Part shown: piece after piece, positions 8,975 to 17,180 of the stretch
Layout: every line of letters begins with the position of its first letter
How positions within the stretch are numbered: position 1 is the first letter of the stretch
Origin: Mucilaginibacter inviolabilis
GTDB taxonomy: Bacteria > Bacteroidota > Bacteroidia > Sphingobacteriales > Sphingobacteriaceae
DNA length: 64,000 nucleotides
Reading direction: 5' to 3'
Assembly: GCF_011089895.1 (NCBI RefSeq)
Contig: NZ_JAANAT010000004.1
Coordinates: 124,001-188,000 of the forward strand
Notes under the pieces: generated by a model
Database searches by the model: none
What the model was told of the DNA's origin: nothing
Seen by the model: the letters and a program-made list of their open reading frames with translations, nothing else
Translations under genes and position numbers: made by a program

Positions 8975-9961
8975 ATGAAAACCATCACCCGTAAAAAGTT
9001 TATCACCACAGCCGCGCTGGCAGCAGCCGGTATGCCTTTGGGGCTAAGTGCCTTGGAGAAAGTATCTTCAGACCCTCTAACCATTACGAATCAAAACAGC
9101 GCACGCACTCCCGAAAAAATTAAGGTCAGCATCTTCTCCAAGCATTTACATTGGCTTAATTATACCGATATGGCTGCTTTGGCTGCCGAAATGGGTTTCG
9201 ACGGTGTTGATCTTACCGTGCGCCCCGACGGTCATGTATTGCCGGAAAATGTTACTACCGATCTGCCAAAGGCGGTTGCCGCGGTTGAAAAAGCCGGGTT
9301 AAAAGTGTACTCCATTGTTACCAATATTAAACAGCCCGATGAAAAATATGCTGCTGATATTTTAAAAGCAGCTTCGGCACTGGGTATTAAATATTACCGT
9401 ACAGCCTGGTTTAATTATAACAAAGCCATAAATATACCGGCAAATTTGCAGACTATTAGTAATCAGCTTGCCGGACTGGCAGCTTTAAATAAACAATATC
9501 ATATGCATGGTGCTTATCAGAATCATTCAGGTGATCTGTTTGGTGCCTCTGTCTGGGATCTTTGGCTGGCGCTTAAAGACCTTGATCCGGAACTGATCGG
9601 TTGCCAATACGATATCAGGCATGCCACTACAGAAGGGGCCGATACCTGGGCTACGTCGATACAACCCTTGGTGCCTTTTATTAAAACCACTAATATCAAG
9701 GATTTTTACTGGGAGAAAAAAGATGGTAAATGGCAGGTAAAAAGCGTTCCGCTGGGCGAGGGGATGGTTGATTTTAAGAAATACTTTGAAGTGATTAAAC
9801 AACAAGGTATTGGCAGCCCCATGAGTTTGCATTGCGAATATGAACTGGGCGGTGCGCAGGATGGTGCCAAACAATTAACTATCAGTAAACAACAGTTTAC
9901 CAATGCGGTACAAAAAGACTTATCCACATTGCGGGGATGGTTAAAAGATCACGCTTTGTGA
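8975..9961 (+). CDS. sugar phosphate isomerase/epimerase-like TIM-barrel protein, exported
   Basis: 328 residues from ATG 8975; a TTG at 8951 is less likely. The N-terminus TRKKFITTAALAAAGMPLG looks like a Tat-like or Sec signal, common for the Bacteroidota exported branch of this superfamily. The body is a xylose-isomerase-like TIM barrel (AP endonuclease 2 family): MAALAAEMGFDGVDLTVRPDG, then GAYQNHSGDLFG, GCQYDIRHATTEG and the late SLHCEYELGG, which together carry the His/Glu/Asp metal ligands typical of the fold. Members isomerise or epimerise sugars or act on keto-sugars; the substrate is unknown. No operon partner is obvious. Confidence 0.85.
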   Translation: MKTITRKKFITTAALAAAGMPLGLSALEKVSSDPLTITNQNSARTPEKIKVSIFSKHLHWLNYTDMAALAAEMGFDGVDLTVRPDGHVLPENVTTDLPKAVAAVEKAGLKVYSIVTNIKQPDEKYAADILKAASALGIKYYRTAWFNYNKAINIPANLQTISNQLAGLAALNKQYHMHGAYQNHSGDLFGASVWDLWLALKDLDPELIGCQYDIRHATTEGADTWATSIQPLVPFIKTTNIKDFYWEKKDGKWQVKSVPLGEGMVDFKKYFEVIKQQGIGSPMSLHCEYELGGAQDGAKQLTISKQQFTNAVQKDLSTLRGWLKDHAL

Positions 9962-10031
9962 TCAATTGACCAATAATTGATGACTTGCCCTTGCTTTCAA
10001 CTACTTGCATATCCTCCTGTCGAAAAAATAA

Positions 10032-10064
10032 TTTGCATATATAGCACGTTTCTTATTATATTTA
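10032..10064 (+). promoter_or_regulatory. candidate Bacteroidota promoter for the DoxX gene
   Basis: TTTG at 10032-10035 and TATATTTA at 10057-10064, 21 bases apart, match the -33 TTTG and -7 TAnnTTTG pattern of Bacteroidota sigma-ABfr promoters in seven of eight -7 positions. The ATG follows 77 bases later, leaving a leader with an unusually good ribosome binding site. Confidence 0.4.
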
Positions 10065-10130
10065 GTAAAATAAGGTATGCCCCTTTAACTCATAAAGCCG
10101 CTGCCTTTATACCAATTAACCTTTAAAAAA

Positions 10131-10136
10131 AGGAGG
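10131..10136 (+). promoter_or_regulatory. strong Shine-Dalgarno site (unusual for this phylum)
   Basis: AGGAGG, five bases before the ATG at 10142, is a full anti-SD match. Most genes in this window show no such site, in line with the weak SD use of Bacteroidota, so this one stands out and also fixes the DoxX start. Confidence 0.65.
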
Positions 10137-10141
10137 CTGTC

Positions 10142-10576
10142 ATGAACCTGGTTCATAAAATTGAAAATTGGGGAGATACCCATCACCCTAAAGCCCTTGA
10201 TCTGATACGTATTGCGCTAGGCGTATTTTTATTACTGAAAGGTATAGCCTTTATGGAAAATACCGCATACCTCAAAAGTTTGATTGATAGTCAGAATGTA
10301 GTCGATCTGACGCCTGGTGTGTTGATGGCGCTGGTTTATTATGTAACGTTTGCCCACATGGTTGGCGGCGTACTGATAGCGGTAGGTATACTCACCCGTT
10401 TGGGCTGCATTATACAAATACCTATAGTTTTGGGTGCGGTATTTTTAACCAGCATATTCCAGGAGCCTATCAATGCCCTGGCATGGCCATCCATTGTAGC
10501 GTTGGTATTACTGGTGCTTTTCATGATCCTGGGATCGGGACCTATCTCCTTAGATAAGTATTTGAGCGAAAAGTAG
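10142..10576 (+). CDS. DoxX family membrane protein
   Basis: 144 residues with four predicted membrane helices (LIRIALGVFLLLKGIAFM; LMALVYYVTFAHMVGGVLIAVGIL; IIQIPIVLGAVFLTSIF; WPSIVALVLLVLFMILG). This matches the DoxX/DoxD family in length and in the conserved first helix with R-I-x-x-G. Members are small inner-membrane proteins, some linked to thiosulfate:quinone reduction or to oxidative stress; the specific role is unknown. The start is set by AGGAGG. The stop codon TAG (10574-10576) is itself the first unit of a 7-bp tandem repeat. Confidence 0.82.
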   Translation: MNLVHKIENWGDTHHPKALDLIRIALGVFLLLKGIAFMENTAYLKSLIDSQNVVDLTPGVLMALVYYVTFAHMVGGVLIAVGILTRLGCIIQIPIVLGAVFLTSIFQEPINALAWPSIVALVLLVLFMILGSGPISLDKYLSEK

Positions 10577-10668
10577 TGAGTAGTGAGTGGTGAGTGGTGA
10601 GTGGTGAGTGGTGAGTGGTGAGTGGTGAGTGGTGAGTGGTGAGTGGTGAGTGGTGAGTGGTGAGTGGT
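10574..10668. repeat. 7-bp tandem repeat (GTGAGTG unit, ~13 copies)
   Basis: TAGTGAG-TAGTGAG-TGGTGAG-TGGTGAG repeats without interruption from the DoxX stop codon to 10668, with only A/G variation in the first two units. Perfect short-unit arrays are prone to slippage, so copy number probably varies between strains. The stop codon is part of unit one, so copy-number change would not alter the protein. Confidence 0.9.
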
Positions 10669-10679
10669 TTGAAAAAATG

Positions 10680-10792
10680 ATAAGCAATTTAGATAATTCT
10701 GTCAATTCTTTAATTCTGATTCGGACAGTAAAAATCCTGCGAATCCATTAATCCTGAAAATCAAGGTTCAGACAATTCTGATTCAGACAAAA
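10680..10792. repeat. degenerate AATCCTG/ATTCTG intergenic repeat
   Basis: The stretch is built from similar words: AATTCTGTCAATTCTTTAAT, TTCTGATTCGGACAG, AATCCTGCGAATCC, TTAATCCTGAAAATC, GGTTCAGACAATTCTGATTC. It carries no open frame. It looks like an internally repeated intergenic sequence sitting between converging genes (DoxX and the UBP zinc finger). Confidence 0.45.
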
Positions 10793-10794
10793 AA

Positions 10795-11067
10795 CTAATA
10801 CCCTGTAGCCAATTCATCCACATAGCACCAAAGCCAGCGTTCGCCGGGTTCGGCAGATATCACAACCGGATGCCCGGTTTGCTCAAAATGTTTGGTCATG
10901 TGTGTATTTGGCGAGCTGTCACAGCAAAGCGTTACCCCGCAGGTTTGGCAGGTACGCAGATGCATCCACGAGGAATGTGTTTTTACACACTCCTCGCAAA
11001 TGTAATCCTGTGGTTGTTTGATATCTTTAACGGCAGCTAAATGCTGACATGTTTCCTCTTCCATCAT
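10795..11067 (-). CDS. UBP-type zinc finger protein
   Basis: 90 residues that are almost entirely one ZnF-UBP domain. Visible ligands are C-x-H near the start (ETCQHLAAV), CEEC (YICEECVKT), CQTCG, CCDSS and paired His (NTHMTKHFEQTGHPVV), with the family signature GERWLWCYVDE near the end. In eukaryotes the fold binds ubiquitin C-termini; bacterial stand-alone copies have no known ligand. It lies nine bases downstream of the receiver/reductase fusion on the same strand and is probably cotranscribed, so a role in the same signalling unit is inferred. Confidence 0.88.
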   Translation of the reverse strand: MMEEETCQHLAAVKDIKQPQDYICEECVKTHSSWMHLRTCQTCGVTLCCDSSPNTHMTKHFEQTGHPVVISAEPGERWLWCYVDELATGY

Positions 11068-11076
11068 TTTATTTTA

Positions 11077-12738
11077 TTAAACTTCTGCCAGGTATTTATG
11101 TACAAAGCTAATGGCCATAGATCCTTCGCCTACGGCTGATGCTACCCGGTTCATCGCTCCGGCACGTACATCGCCGGCGGCAAATATGCCCGAGCAGCTG
11201 GTTTCCAGTAAAAATGGATCGCGTTTCAGTTTCCATATCTTACCAAAGCCTTCGTAGCTGCGTAGCTCGCGTCCGGTTTCAATAAAATCTTTATTGTTTT
11301 TGATAATGTCGAGCTTGATCCAGTCGGTATAAGGTTTTGCACCGATAAAAATATACAGGGCGTTGGCTATCTTTTTTTCTGTTTCCTGGGTTTTGCAGTT
11401 TAACAGGGTCAATTCTTCCAGGCAATTAGTACCCTCGGCTTCCACAATCTCTGTATTAGGTACCACCTGAATGTTAGGTGTATCTGCTATTTGATTAATG
11501 AGATATGCCGACATGGTAGCCACCAGATCATCACGACGGATAATGATATATACGTTTTTGGCAAATTTGGACAGGTGCATAGCTGCCTGGCCTGCGGAAT
11601 TACCGCCGCCAATTACGTATACTTCTTTACCTGTACATGCCGTAGCTTCTGTAGTGGCTGCGCCGTAATAAATACCTGCGCCGGTATAGTTTTCAACTCC
11701 CTTAACCTCCAGCTTACGATAATCAACTCCCGTGGTAATGACTACGGTACGGCTGATAATTTCGGGGCCATCATCCAAAATAATGGTTTTGTAACCATCT
11801 TTTTGTTTGATATCACTTACCGACTGTGGCGATAAAAACTCGGCACCCAAACGCATAGCCTGGCTTATGGCGCGCCTGGTTAAATCAGCTCCGCTTAAAC
11901 CTGCCGGGAAACCCAGGTAATTTTCGATACGCGAGCTGGTACCTGCCTGGCCACCCGGTGCCTTGCGTTCAATTAATAATGTTTTTAAACCTTCCGATGC
12001 ACCGTAAACGGCTGCTGCCAGGCCTGCAGGGCCGGCGCCTATGATCACTACATCATAAACATCGGTTAATTGCTGCGGACTTTTATCCAGCTTTTCGGCT
12101 ATAGCCCTTATACTTGGTTTAGCTATGTGGCTGCCATCTTCAAAAATTACCAGGGGCAGGTCGTCGGTTGTTAAATTATTTAAGGTAAGTAAACCCGCGG
12201 CATCAATATTTTTTTCGATATCAAACCAACGGTAGGGTATCAGGTTGCCTGCCAAAAAATCTTTGATCTGGTGCGATTGCGGTGAAAATTGAAATCCCAC
12301 CAGTTTAATACCTACAAACTCGGGTACATAGTTATTTTGCCAATCGTCAAGCATGTCATTGATTACCGGATATAGCTTTTCTTCTGGCGGATCCCAGGGT
12401 TTCATCAGGTAATAATCAAGCTGTACATCGTTAATGGCTTTTATCGCGGCCTCGGTATCTGAGTAGGCGGTAAGTAAAACGCGTTTAGCATCGGGGTATA
12501 TTTTTTTTGCCTTCTCTAAAAATTTCACTCCTTCCATCTCGGGCATGCGCTGGTCGCACAGGAACAAAGCAACCACGTCCGAGCTGTTTTTTAGTTCGGT
12601 AAGGCTTTCCAGGGCCTCGGTTGCTGATGTGGTGCTCAAAATTTTGTACTCTTTACCATACTGCGATCTTATATCGCGGCTTATGGACCGCAGTACCTGC
12701 GGGTCATCGTCAATGGAGAATATTATAGGGCGGCTCAT
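11077..12738 (-). CDS. response-regulator receiver fused to a thioredoxin-reductase-like flavoprotein
   Basis: 553 residues. Residues 1-125 are a receiver domain with acidic pocket D10-D12, phospho-acceptor D62 (FLCDQRMPEMEG), a Thr near 90 and K113 (LMKPWDPP). A linker (~140-215) follows, then an FAD/NAD(P)-binding thioredoxin-reductase fold with YDVVIIGAGPAGLAAAVYGA, a second nucleotide motif VYVIGGGNSAGQAAMH and a late IFAAGDVRAGAMNR. Where classical reductases have CATC, this has ATAC: the first redox Cys is Ala, so a disulfide relay is unlikely. It is the middle gene of a minus-strand set with a histidine kinase upstream and a UBP zinc finger downstream. It is probably a phosphorylation-controlled flavin enzyme. 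Confidence 0.9.
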   Translation of the reverse strand: MSRPIIFSIDDDPQVLRSISRDIRSQYGKEYKILSTTSATEALESLTELKNSSDVVALFLCDQRMPEMEGVKFLEKAKKIYPDAKRVLLTAYSDTEAAIKAINDVQLDYYLMKPWDPPEEKLYPVINDMLDDWQNNYVPEFVGIKLVGFQFSPQSHQIKDFLAGNLIPYRWFDIEKNIDAAGLLTLNNLTTDDLPLVIFEDGSHIAKPSIRAIAEKLDKSPQQLTDVYDVVIIGAGPAGLAAAVYGASEGLKTLLIERKAPGGQAGTSSRIENYLGFPAGLSGADLTRRAISQAMRLGAEFLSPQSVSDIKQKDGYKTIILDDGPEIISRTVVITTGVDYRKLEVKGVENYTGAGIYYGAATTEATACTGKEVYVIGGGNSAGQAAMHLSKFAKNVYIIIRRDDLVATMSAYLINQIADTPNIQVVPNTEIVEAEGTNCLEELTLLNCKTQETEKKIANALYIFIGAKPYTDWIKLDIIKNNKDFIETGRELRSYEGFGKIWKLKRDPFLLETSCSGIFAAGDVRAGAMNRVASAVGEGSMAISFVHKYLAEV

Positions 12739-12778
12739 AGGGGTGTTTTTCTAAAGGTAAAATTATTAATATTTTGAG

Positions 12779-12912
12779 ATAAGTAGTTAGTATTTGGTAT
12801 CAAGTAGTTAGTATCAAGTATCAAGATCCTCTGAAGGTTGAATCCAAAACGCAGATTGTCGTGATACTTGATACTAATTACTTGATACTTTAATTTGCTA
12901 CTTGATACTAAA
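12779..12912. repeat. dispersed TATCAAG inverted-repeat element, copy 1
   Basis: The left side has AGTAGTTAGTATCAAGTATC (12804 on) and the right side GTGATACTTGATACTAATTA (12861 on) followed by CTTGATACTT and CTTGATACTA. It fills the gap between the kinase and reductase genes. The right arm, read on the minus strand, matches 56983-57013 at 57 kb with only two differences over about 29 bases, so these are copies of one element. Confidence 0.7.
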
Positions 12913-12916
12913 TAGC

Positions 12917-14317
12917 TCATCCGTCAATCAGGAAACAAACGCTGAATACGGTTTTGCCCGGTATTGATTTAACTTTGATAGAGCCACGATGCTGTTTTAC
13001 AATGCGTTGTACTACTTCGAGCCCCATACCTGTACCTTTGCCCATTTCTTTGGTTGTAAAAAAGGGGTCAAATATCAGGCTTTGTATCTCTTCGGGTATC
13101 CCGGGACCATCGTCAACTATAAACACTTCCACAAACTCGCGGTCGCGGCGTGTTTTAACGGTTAATGTACCCTGGCCGTTAACGCTCATGGCATCAATAG
13201 CATTATCAATCAGGTTGGTCCATACCTGGTTAAGCTCACCTATCAGCGCCTTTACTTCGGGCAAGGTTTCGTCAAAGTCTTCAATAACATTGATATTGCC
13301 TTTTCTGATCTTGTAACCCAGCATGGTAAGCGTGTTGCGTATACCAATATGGATGTCGGCATATTGCTTATCCTGCCCACGATCCATGTGGGTAAATGTT
13401 TTAACAGAACTTACCAGTTCGGCAATTCGTCTGGCCGATTCCTGTATATCGCTAATCATTTTCTCGGAAATCAGCACATCACTTATCCAGTTCAGTATAT
13501 CTGATAATTCTTCGGGAGCAACAAGCGCATTGAATTTTTCGAGTGTTTCGGTGCTGAAATTAAAATCAACAAAGCTTTCTACAATATCATAACCATTCTC
13601 TATCTCGTGCTCATCAAACCATTCCATTATTTCATCTTCACGGTGGGTGCGTTGCTTAAGGCTTAAGCGTGTTGTATTTTGCTGTGAAATTTGATGAAAT
13701 AAAAGGTCGGTAACACCGGTAACCTGTTCGGGCTCAAGCCTCATGGTAAAGATAGCCTTCACACTTTCAGGCTCCTGTTCCAGGTGTTTTTTTAATGTGA
13801 GCGAATCACGTACAATGGCCGATGCGGGGTTGTTTAACTCATGCGCCAATCCGGCAGATAATTTACCCAGGGCCATCATTTTTTCGTTTTGTTGTTGCAG
13901 GGCTGTAAAATCACGTACACGGTTGGTCATGATACTCACCAGCGATTCTGTAAGCTCGTAATGGTTCCTGATCATATCGAGTATCAGGTCGGTATTAAAA
14001 CTGCGTATGTGCAGTTTGCCAATGGCTTGCGCATACCCTTTGGATATTTTTCCTCTTGAAAACGGCAGGTAGCCGGTAATATTACCCGGGCCCACAACTG
14101 TAAATTCGCGTCTGAAACCACCTTGCATCATAAAAAAACGCATGCTGCCATCAACCATAATATGAGGGCCGCTCATGGGTTCACCGGGTTGCATCAGGAA
14201 CTCACCATCCTCAAAAAAGTTATCTATACTATTATCCAGCAGCCATTGCAGCTGGTCTTCGGGTACGTTATTAAAAGCTTCGAGCGATTTTAGCCAGGAT
14301 ACAGTTACCGTTTGCAT
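12917..14317 (-). CDS. cyclic-nucleotide-domain sensor histidine kinase
   Basis: 466 residues with no membrane segment. Residues ~20-130 form a CRP-type cyclic-nucleotide-binding fold (FEDGEFLMQPGEPMSGPHIMV). A dimerisation helix with the H-box GLAHELNNPASAI (phospho-His159) follows, then a long variable region and an HATPase domain with NLIDNAIDAM (N box), DDGPGIPEE (G1) and GKGTGMGLEVV (G2). It is a cytoplasmic kinase, probably sensing a small ligand through the N-terminal domain, and the likely partner of the receiver fusion 178 bases downstream. Whether the sensor binds a nucleotide is not visible. Confidence 0.9.
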   Translation of the reverse strand: MQTVTVSWLKSLEAFNNVPEDQLQWLLDNSIDNFFEDGEFLMQPGEPMSGPHIMVDGSMRFFMMQGGFRREFTVVGPGNITGYLPFSRGKISKGYAQAIGKLHIRSFNTDLILDMIRNHYELTESLVSIMTNRVRDFTALQQQNEKMMALGKLSAGLAHELNNPASAIVRDSLTLKKHLEQEPESVKAIFTMRLEPEQVTGVTDLLFHQISQQNTTRLSLKQRTHREDEIMEWFDEHEIENGYDIVESFVDFNFSTETLEKFNALVAPEELSDILNWISDVLISEKMISDIQESARRIAELVSSVKTFTHMDRGQDKQYADIHIGIRNTLTMLGYKIRKGNINVIEDFDETLPEVKALIGELNQVWTNLIDNAIDAMSVNGQGTLTVKTRRDREFVEVFIVDDGPGIPEEIQSLIFDPFFTTKEMGKGTGMGLEVVQRIVKQHRGSIKVKSIPGKTVFSVCFLIDG

Positions 14318-14599
14318 GTATTAAAATTAGCTATTATTATTCAACAGTTTAATGAGCACAATATTGCGCAGCACTAAACCCAGCAAAATTGCATTTGCTA
14401 AAATACGTATGATTTTTAAATTGGGTGACTTATGTCCCAACGATTTACATTAATAGGATAAATCTAAATTTCGCGAAGCAATATCAGGACTGTTTAAAAA
14501 TCTTAAGAAATTGATTTTTATTTATATATTATTGATAATAAGATTATTGTAATTTTATTTTTAAACAAATAACACTCATATTTGTTGCCTCTGAATAAG

Positions 14600-14801
14600 G
14601 TTTAAATTAAAAGATTTACAAACAACTTCCCGGTGGCGACCAGAGGCCGCCACCTTGTTGGAGAGATAAAGCATTAAAGGCCTTACCATCCCTGAGAAAG
14701 CTGGTAAGAAAGATCAAACATGAGATTGATCTGGATTTAGTTGATGTTATTGATTTAATCAGTAAAGCGCGTTCCGGAGGTGAGATGCCGGAACGCTTTT
14801 T
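14600..14801 (+). ncRNA. candidate structured RNA, copy 2, with four hairpins and terminator
   Basis: In order: GGTGGCG / CGCCACC (14632-14654), CTTACCA / TGGTAAG (14682-14708), AGATCAA / TTGATCT (14711-14732), then GATTTAGTTGAT. Last comes a perfect 9-bp stem GCGTTCCGG / CCGGAACGC (14769-14796) with loop AGGTGAGATG and a five-T tail. No open frame covers it. The terminator stem and loop, and the TTTAGTTGAT box ~25-30 bases before it, recur on the minus strand near 5.9 kb with a compatible A-U to G-U change in the stem. I do not recognise it as a described RNA family. The 5' end is uncertain. The rest of 14318-14849 is AT-rich with no gene seen. Confidence 0.55.
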
Positions 14802-14849
14802 ATATCATACGAAAAAGTACCGGTATAGGTTTTTAGATTTTACGTTATG

Positions 14850-16112
14850 TTAAAAATTATAATGTAACCCTGCCAGTATACTGCTTAAGTTTAAAGAATA
14901 GTCACCACTGGTTTTGGATCCTGAGCTAATGTTATTAGTTATTGAGGTTGATATAATGTAAGCTACGGAAATATCGATTTTTCTATTTAAAACTATTCCC
15001 ACTTTTAGCGGATAATTTATCCAATAGCTATTAACATTTAAGTAGTGTTTTTCGGTTACCTGGGTGTAGCCGTTGTAAAGTTCATCACCTTTGTTTTTTG
15101 AAAAATTAAGAGCAAGGCCCGCATCCAGATAAAACTTAAAGTCATTGGTATTATAAGCATTAAATACCAACTGTGGATAAAAGACCGCGATATATTGAGT
15201 AAGGCGATACTGGCTTTTCGGTTTTTCAGGTTGGTTAAAATAAACATCGGCAACGGTGTTGTAAGAGTCGCGGGTAAATAGAATTTCGCCTCTTAGTACA
15301 AACTGACCAACATTTGGGTTAATATAAATATTGGCACCTCCGGATAGGGTAGGATTAACAGAGGTTAAGGTAGCCGGGTTATAAAATGGAAACGCACCGC
15401 TGGGTTTTAAACGGGTTATATTAATTCCGGCACCAGCAAAAAAACGAACAGAACTGTTGGTCCCGTAATCTTTGGTATCGTAAGCCATTTTGTTTATCAT
15501 TTCAGAAATCTTTTTCAGATCGGGGGCATTATAACCCGTTTGCTCAATGAGCCTCTTGAGCTCATCAGAATTGGGATTGTACTTCTGGGCTAACCCATAT
15601 AACTGGGAAACAAAAACATTTTCAAGATGGGTATCTATACCTCTGTCTGGTATATGATATATTCTGTAAATTAATTCAAAGGGGAGGTTATTACGATTAT
15701 CCGCAATAAAATACCTGATTTTTATGTCGTCGACGTAAGCGTATAAGGTAATACTGGGGCCCTTTTGCAATACTTGTAAAAAAGCGGTGTCGAGCTTATA
15801 GCTAGTATCGCGACCGGTTGAAAGCCTTGAAATATTGGTTTCGTCGGTACTCACAGGGCCGGCGTATTGCTGGTAAGCCAGGTTGAGAGCTCCAAAACCC
15901 CGGATATCTTTTGCTTTGTAATTTTTTACCCCGGTAGCAGTTTTAAAGTCGACATTATGGGGGCTGTTTTCCCATTCCCGAAGATTAATTGCCCCGCGTA
16001 CAGTATCGCCATTGTTGGTAACAATATAGCCTGGTTTATAATTACTTTGGGCAAAACAATAAAGAGGAAGGCATAAAAGTATACACGCGGTAATTTTGTA
16101 AAGATGTTTCAT
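14850..16112 (-). CDS. secreted outer-membrane-type protein of unknown function
   Basis: 420 residues with signal peptide MKHLYKITACILLCLPLYCFAQ. Residues ~25-170 (GYIVTNNGDTVRGAINLREW; KNYKAKDIRGFG) form a domain common at the N-terminus of uncharacterised Bacteroidota exported proteins. A helical stretch (~175-215) follows. From RFFAGAGINITRLKPSG onward are alternating strands ending in SSILAGLHYNF, the terminal aromatic expected of an outer-membrane barrel. It is transcribed opposite to the AraC-type gene and shares a ~140-bp divergent intergenic region with it. No specific function can be assigned. Confidence 0.7.
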   Translation of the reverse strand: MKHLYKITACILLCLPLYCFAQSNYKPGYIVTNNGDTVRGAINLREWENSPHNVDFKTATGVKNYKAKDIRGFGALNLAYQQYAGPVSTDETNISRLSTGRDTSYKLDTAFLQVLQKGPSITLYAYVDDIKIRYFIADNRNNLPFELIYRIYHIPDRGIDTHLENVFVSQLYGLAQKYNPNSDELKRLIEQTGYNAPDLKKISEMINKMAYDTKDYGTNSSVRFFAGAGINITRLKPSGAFPFYNPATLTSVNPTLSGGANIYINPNVGQFVLRGEILFTRDSYNTVADVYFNQPEKPKSQYRLTQYIAVFYPQLVFNAYNTNDFKFYLDAGLALNFSKNKGDELYNGYTQVTEKHYLNVNSYWINYPLKVGIVLNRKIDISVAYIISTSITNNISSGSKTSGDYSLNLSSILAGLHYNF

Positions 16113-16250
16113 GGAGTGATTCAGGTTTAATTGTATGTAATTTATTAAATTATTTAATGCGCTGAAGTACTTAGACGTATATTCTTCAAAAATTAAGCTA
16201 TTTGTACATTTTTTATATACATTTACCTTGTCAATTGTAAATTAGCTTGA

Positions 16251-17123
16251 ATGAAACCGCTTTTACTGAAAGTTTCTTCGGGGCCCGCACATTCATTTAG
16301 TGTAAGGCGCGATGTGTTGCCCGATATCAATAACCGCTGGCATTGCCATCCGGAACTTGAATTAATTTACTTTAAAAAAGGTAGTGGTACCCAGTTTGTC
16401 GGCGACAGTATTAAGCAATTTAAGGCTGGCGATATGACCTTGGTTGGCTCAAACCTGCCGCATTACTGGCGTTTTGATGATGTTTACTTTGATCATAACG
16501 GGCACGAGAAAGTAGAAATAATTGTAGTGCACTTTTGTGAAAACTTTTGGGGTGACCATTTTTTGCAGCTACCCGAAAACAAGCTGATCAAAGTTTTACT
16601 GGAACGATCAAAAAGGGGCCTGCAGATAAGTGGAAGCACCAAAGAAAAACTCACCCGATTGCTGGAAGATATGCTGGATACTGATGGTGCCGAAAGAATC
16701 ATTACGCTGCTCAAAACACTCAATACTATGGCCATCAGCAATCCGGTTAACTACCTCACCTCTATTGGTTTCAAGTATGATCATAACGAATCAGAGAACG
16801 ACAGGCTCAACAATATATATGAATACTCGGTACGTAATTTCAGGAAAAAGATATACCTGGATGAGATTGCCGAAATAGCAGGAGTAAGCTCCAACTCTTT
16901 TTGCCGGTATTTTAAATCAAAAACCCGTAAAACCTATTCACAGTTTATCATCGAAATAAAAGTAGGTTATGCCTGTAAGCTGCTGATAGAAAACAAGATG
17001 AACATCAAACAATTATGCTACGATAGCGGCTTCAATAACTTTTCAACTTTCCATAAGCACTTTAAACAAGTAACCGGGAAAAGCCCGCTGATGTACCAAA
17101 AGGAGTTTACTAAAAATCCGTAA
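16251..17123 (+). CDS. AraC family transcriptional regulator
   Basis: 290 residues. The N-terminal half is a cupin-type ligand domain (RWHCHPELELIYFKKGSGTQ, then FKAGDMTLVGSNLPHYWR). The C-terminal ~95 residues are two helix-turn-helix units: KKIYLDEIAEIAGVSSNSFCRYFKS and MNIKQLCYDSGFNNFSTFHKHFKQ, ending in the usual TGKSPLMYQKEF. In Bacteroidota these proteins mostly respond to sugars and control nearby transport or glycosidase genes. The neighbours are a divergent outer-membrane protein and a permease, so its target is unclear. A 48-bp perfect palindrome begins nine bases after its stop codon. Confidence 0.9.
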   Translation: MKPLLLKVSSGPAHSFSVRRDVLPDINNRWHCHPELELIYFKKGSGTQFVGDSIKQFKAGDMTLVGSNLPHYWRFDDVYFDHNGHEKVEIIVVHFCENFWGDHFLQLPENKLIKVLLERSKRGLQISGSTKEKLTRLLEDMLDTDGAERIITLLKTLNTMAISNPVNYLTSIGFKYDHNESENDRLNNIYEYSVRNFRKKIYLDEIAEIAGVSSNSFCRYFKSKTRKTYSQFIIEIKVGYACKLLIENKMNIKQLCYDSGFNNFSTFHKHFKQVTGKSPLMYQKEFTKNP

Positions 17124-17132
17124 GGGGATAGG

Positions 17133-17180
17133 ATCTCATCATCAAGTGGGTTTACATGTAAACCCACTTGATGATGAGAT
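17133..17180. repeat. 48-bp perfect palindrome
   Basis: The half-site ATCTCATCATCAAGTGGGTT plus TACA (17133-17156) is followed without a spacer by its exact reverse complement to 17180; the centre is TTTACATGTAAA. There is no T-run after it, so it is not a standard terminator. GTAAACCCA words from it recur twice at 17237-17258 (GTGTAAACCCATGTAAACCC), between the palindrome and the permease gene. Confidence 0.9.

Noticed and set aside
10574..10668. Possible CRISPR or origin iterons
   Set aside because: Uninterrupted 7-bp tandem units without spacers; no replication gene nearby.
11491..11835. Plus-strand open frame opposite the receiver/reductase fusion
   Set aside because: Entirely inside a strongly supported gene on the other strand; cysteine-rich composition is the mirror of Ala/Gly codons.
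14632..14654. Possible tRNA because of the GGTGGCG / CGCCACC stem
   Set aside because: No anticodon or T-arm pattern, no CCA-type end, and the following stems do not form a cloverleaf.
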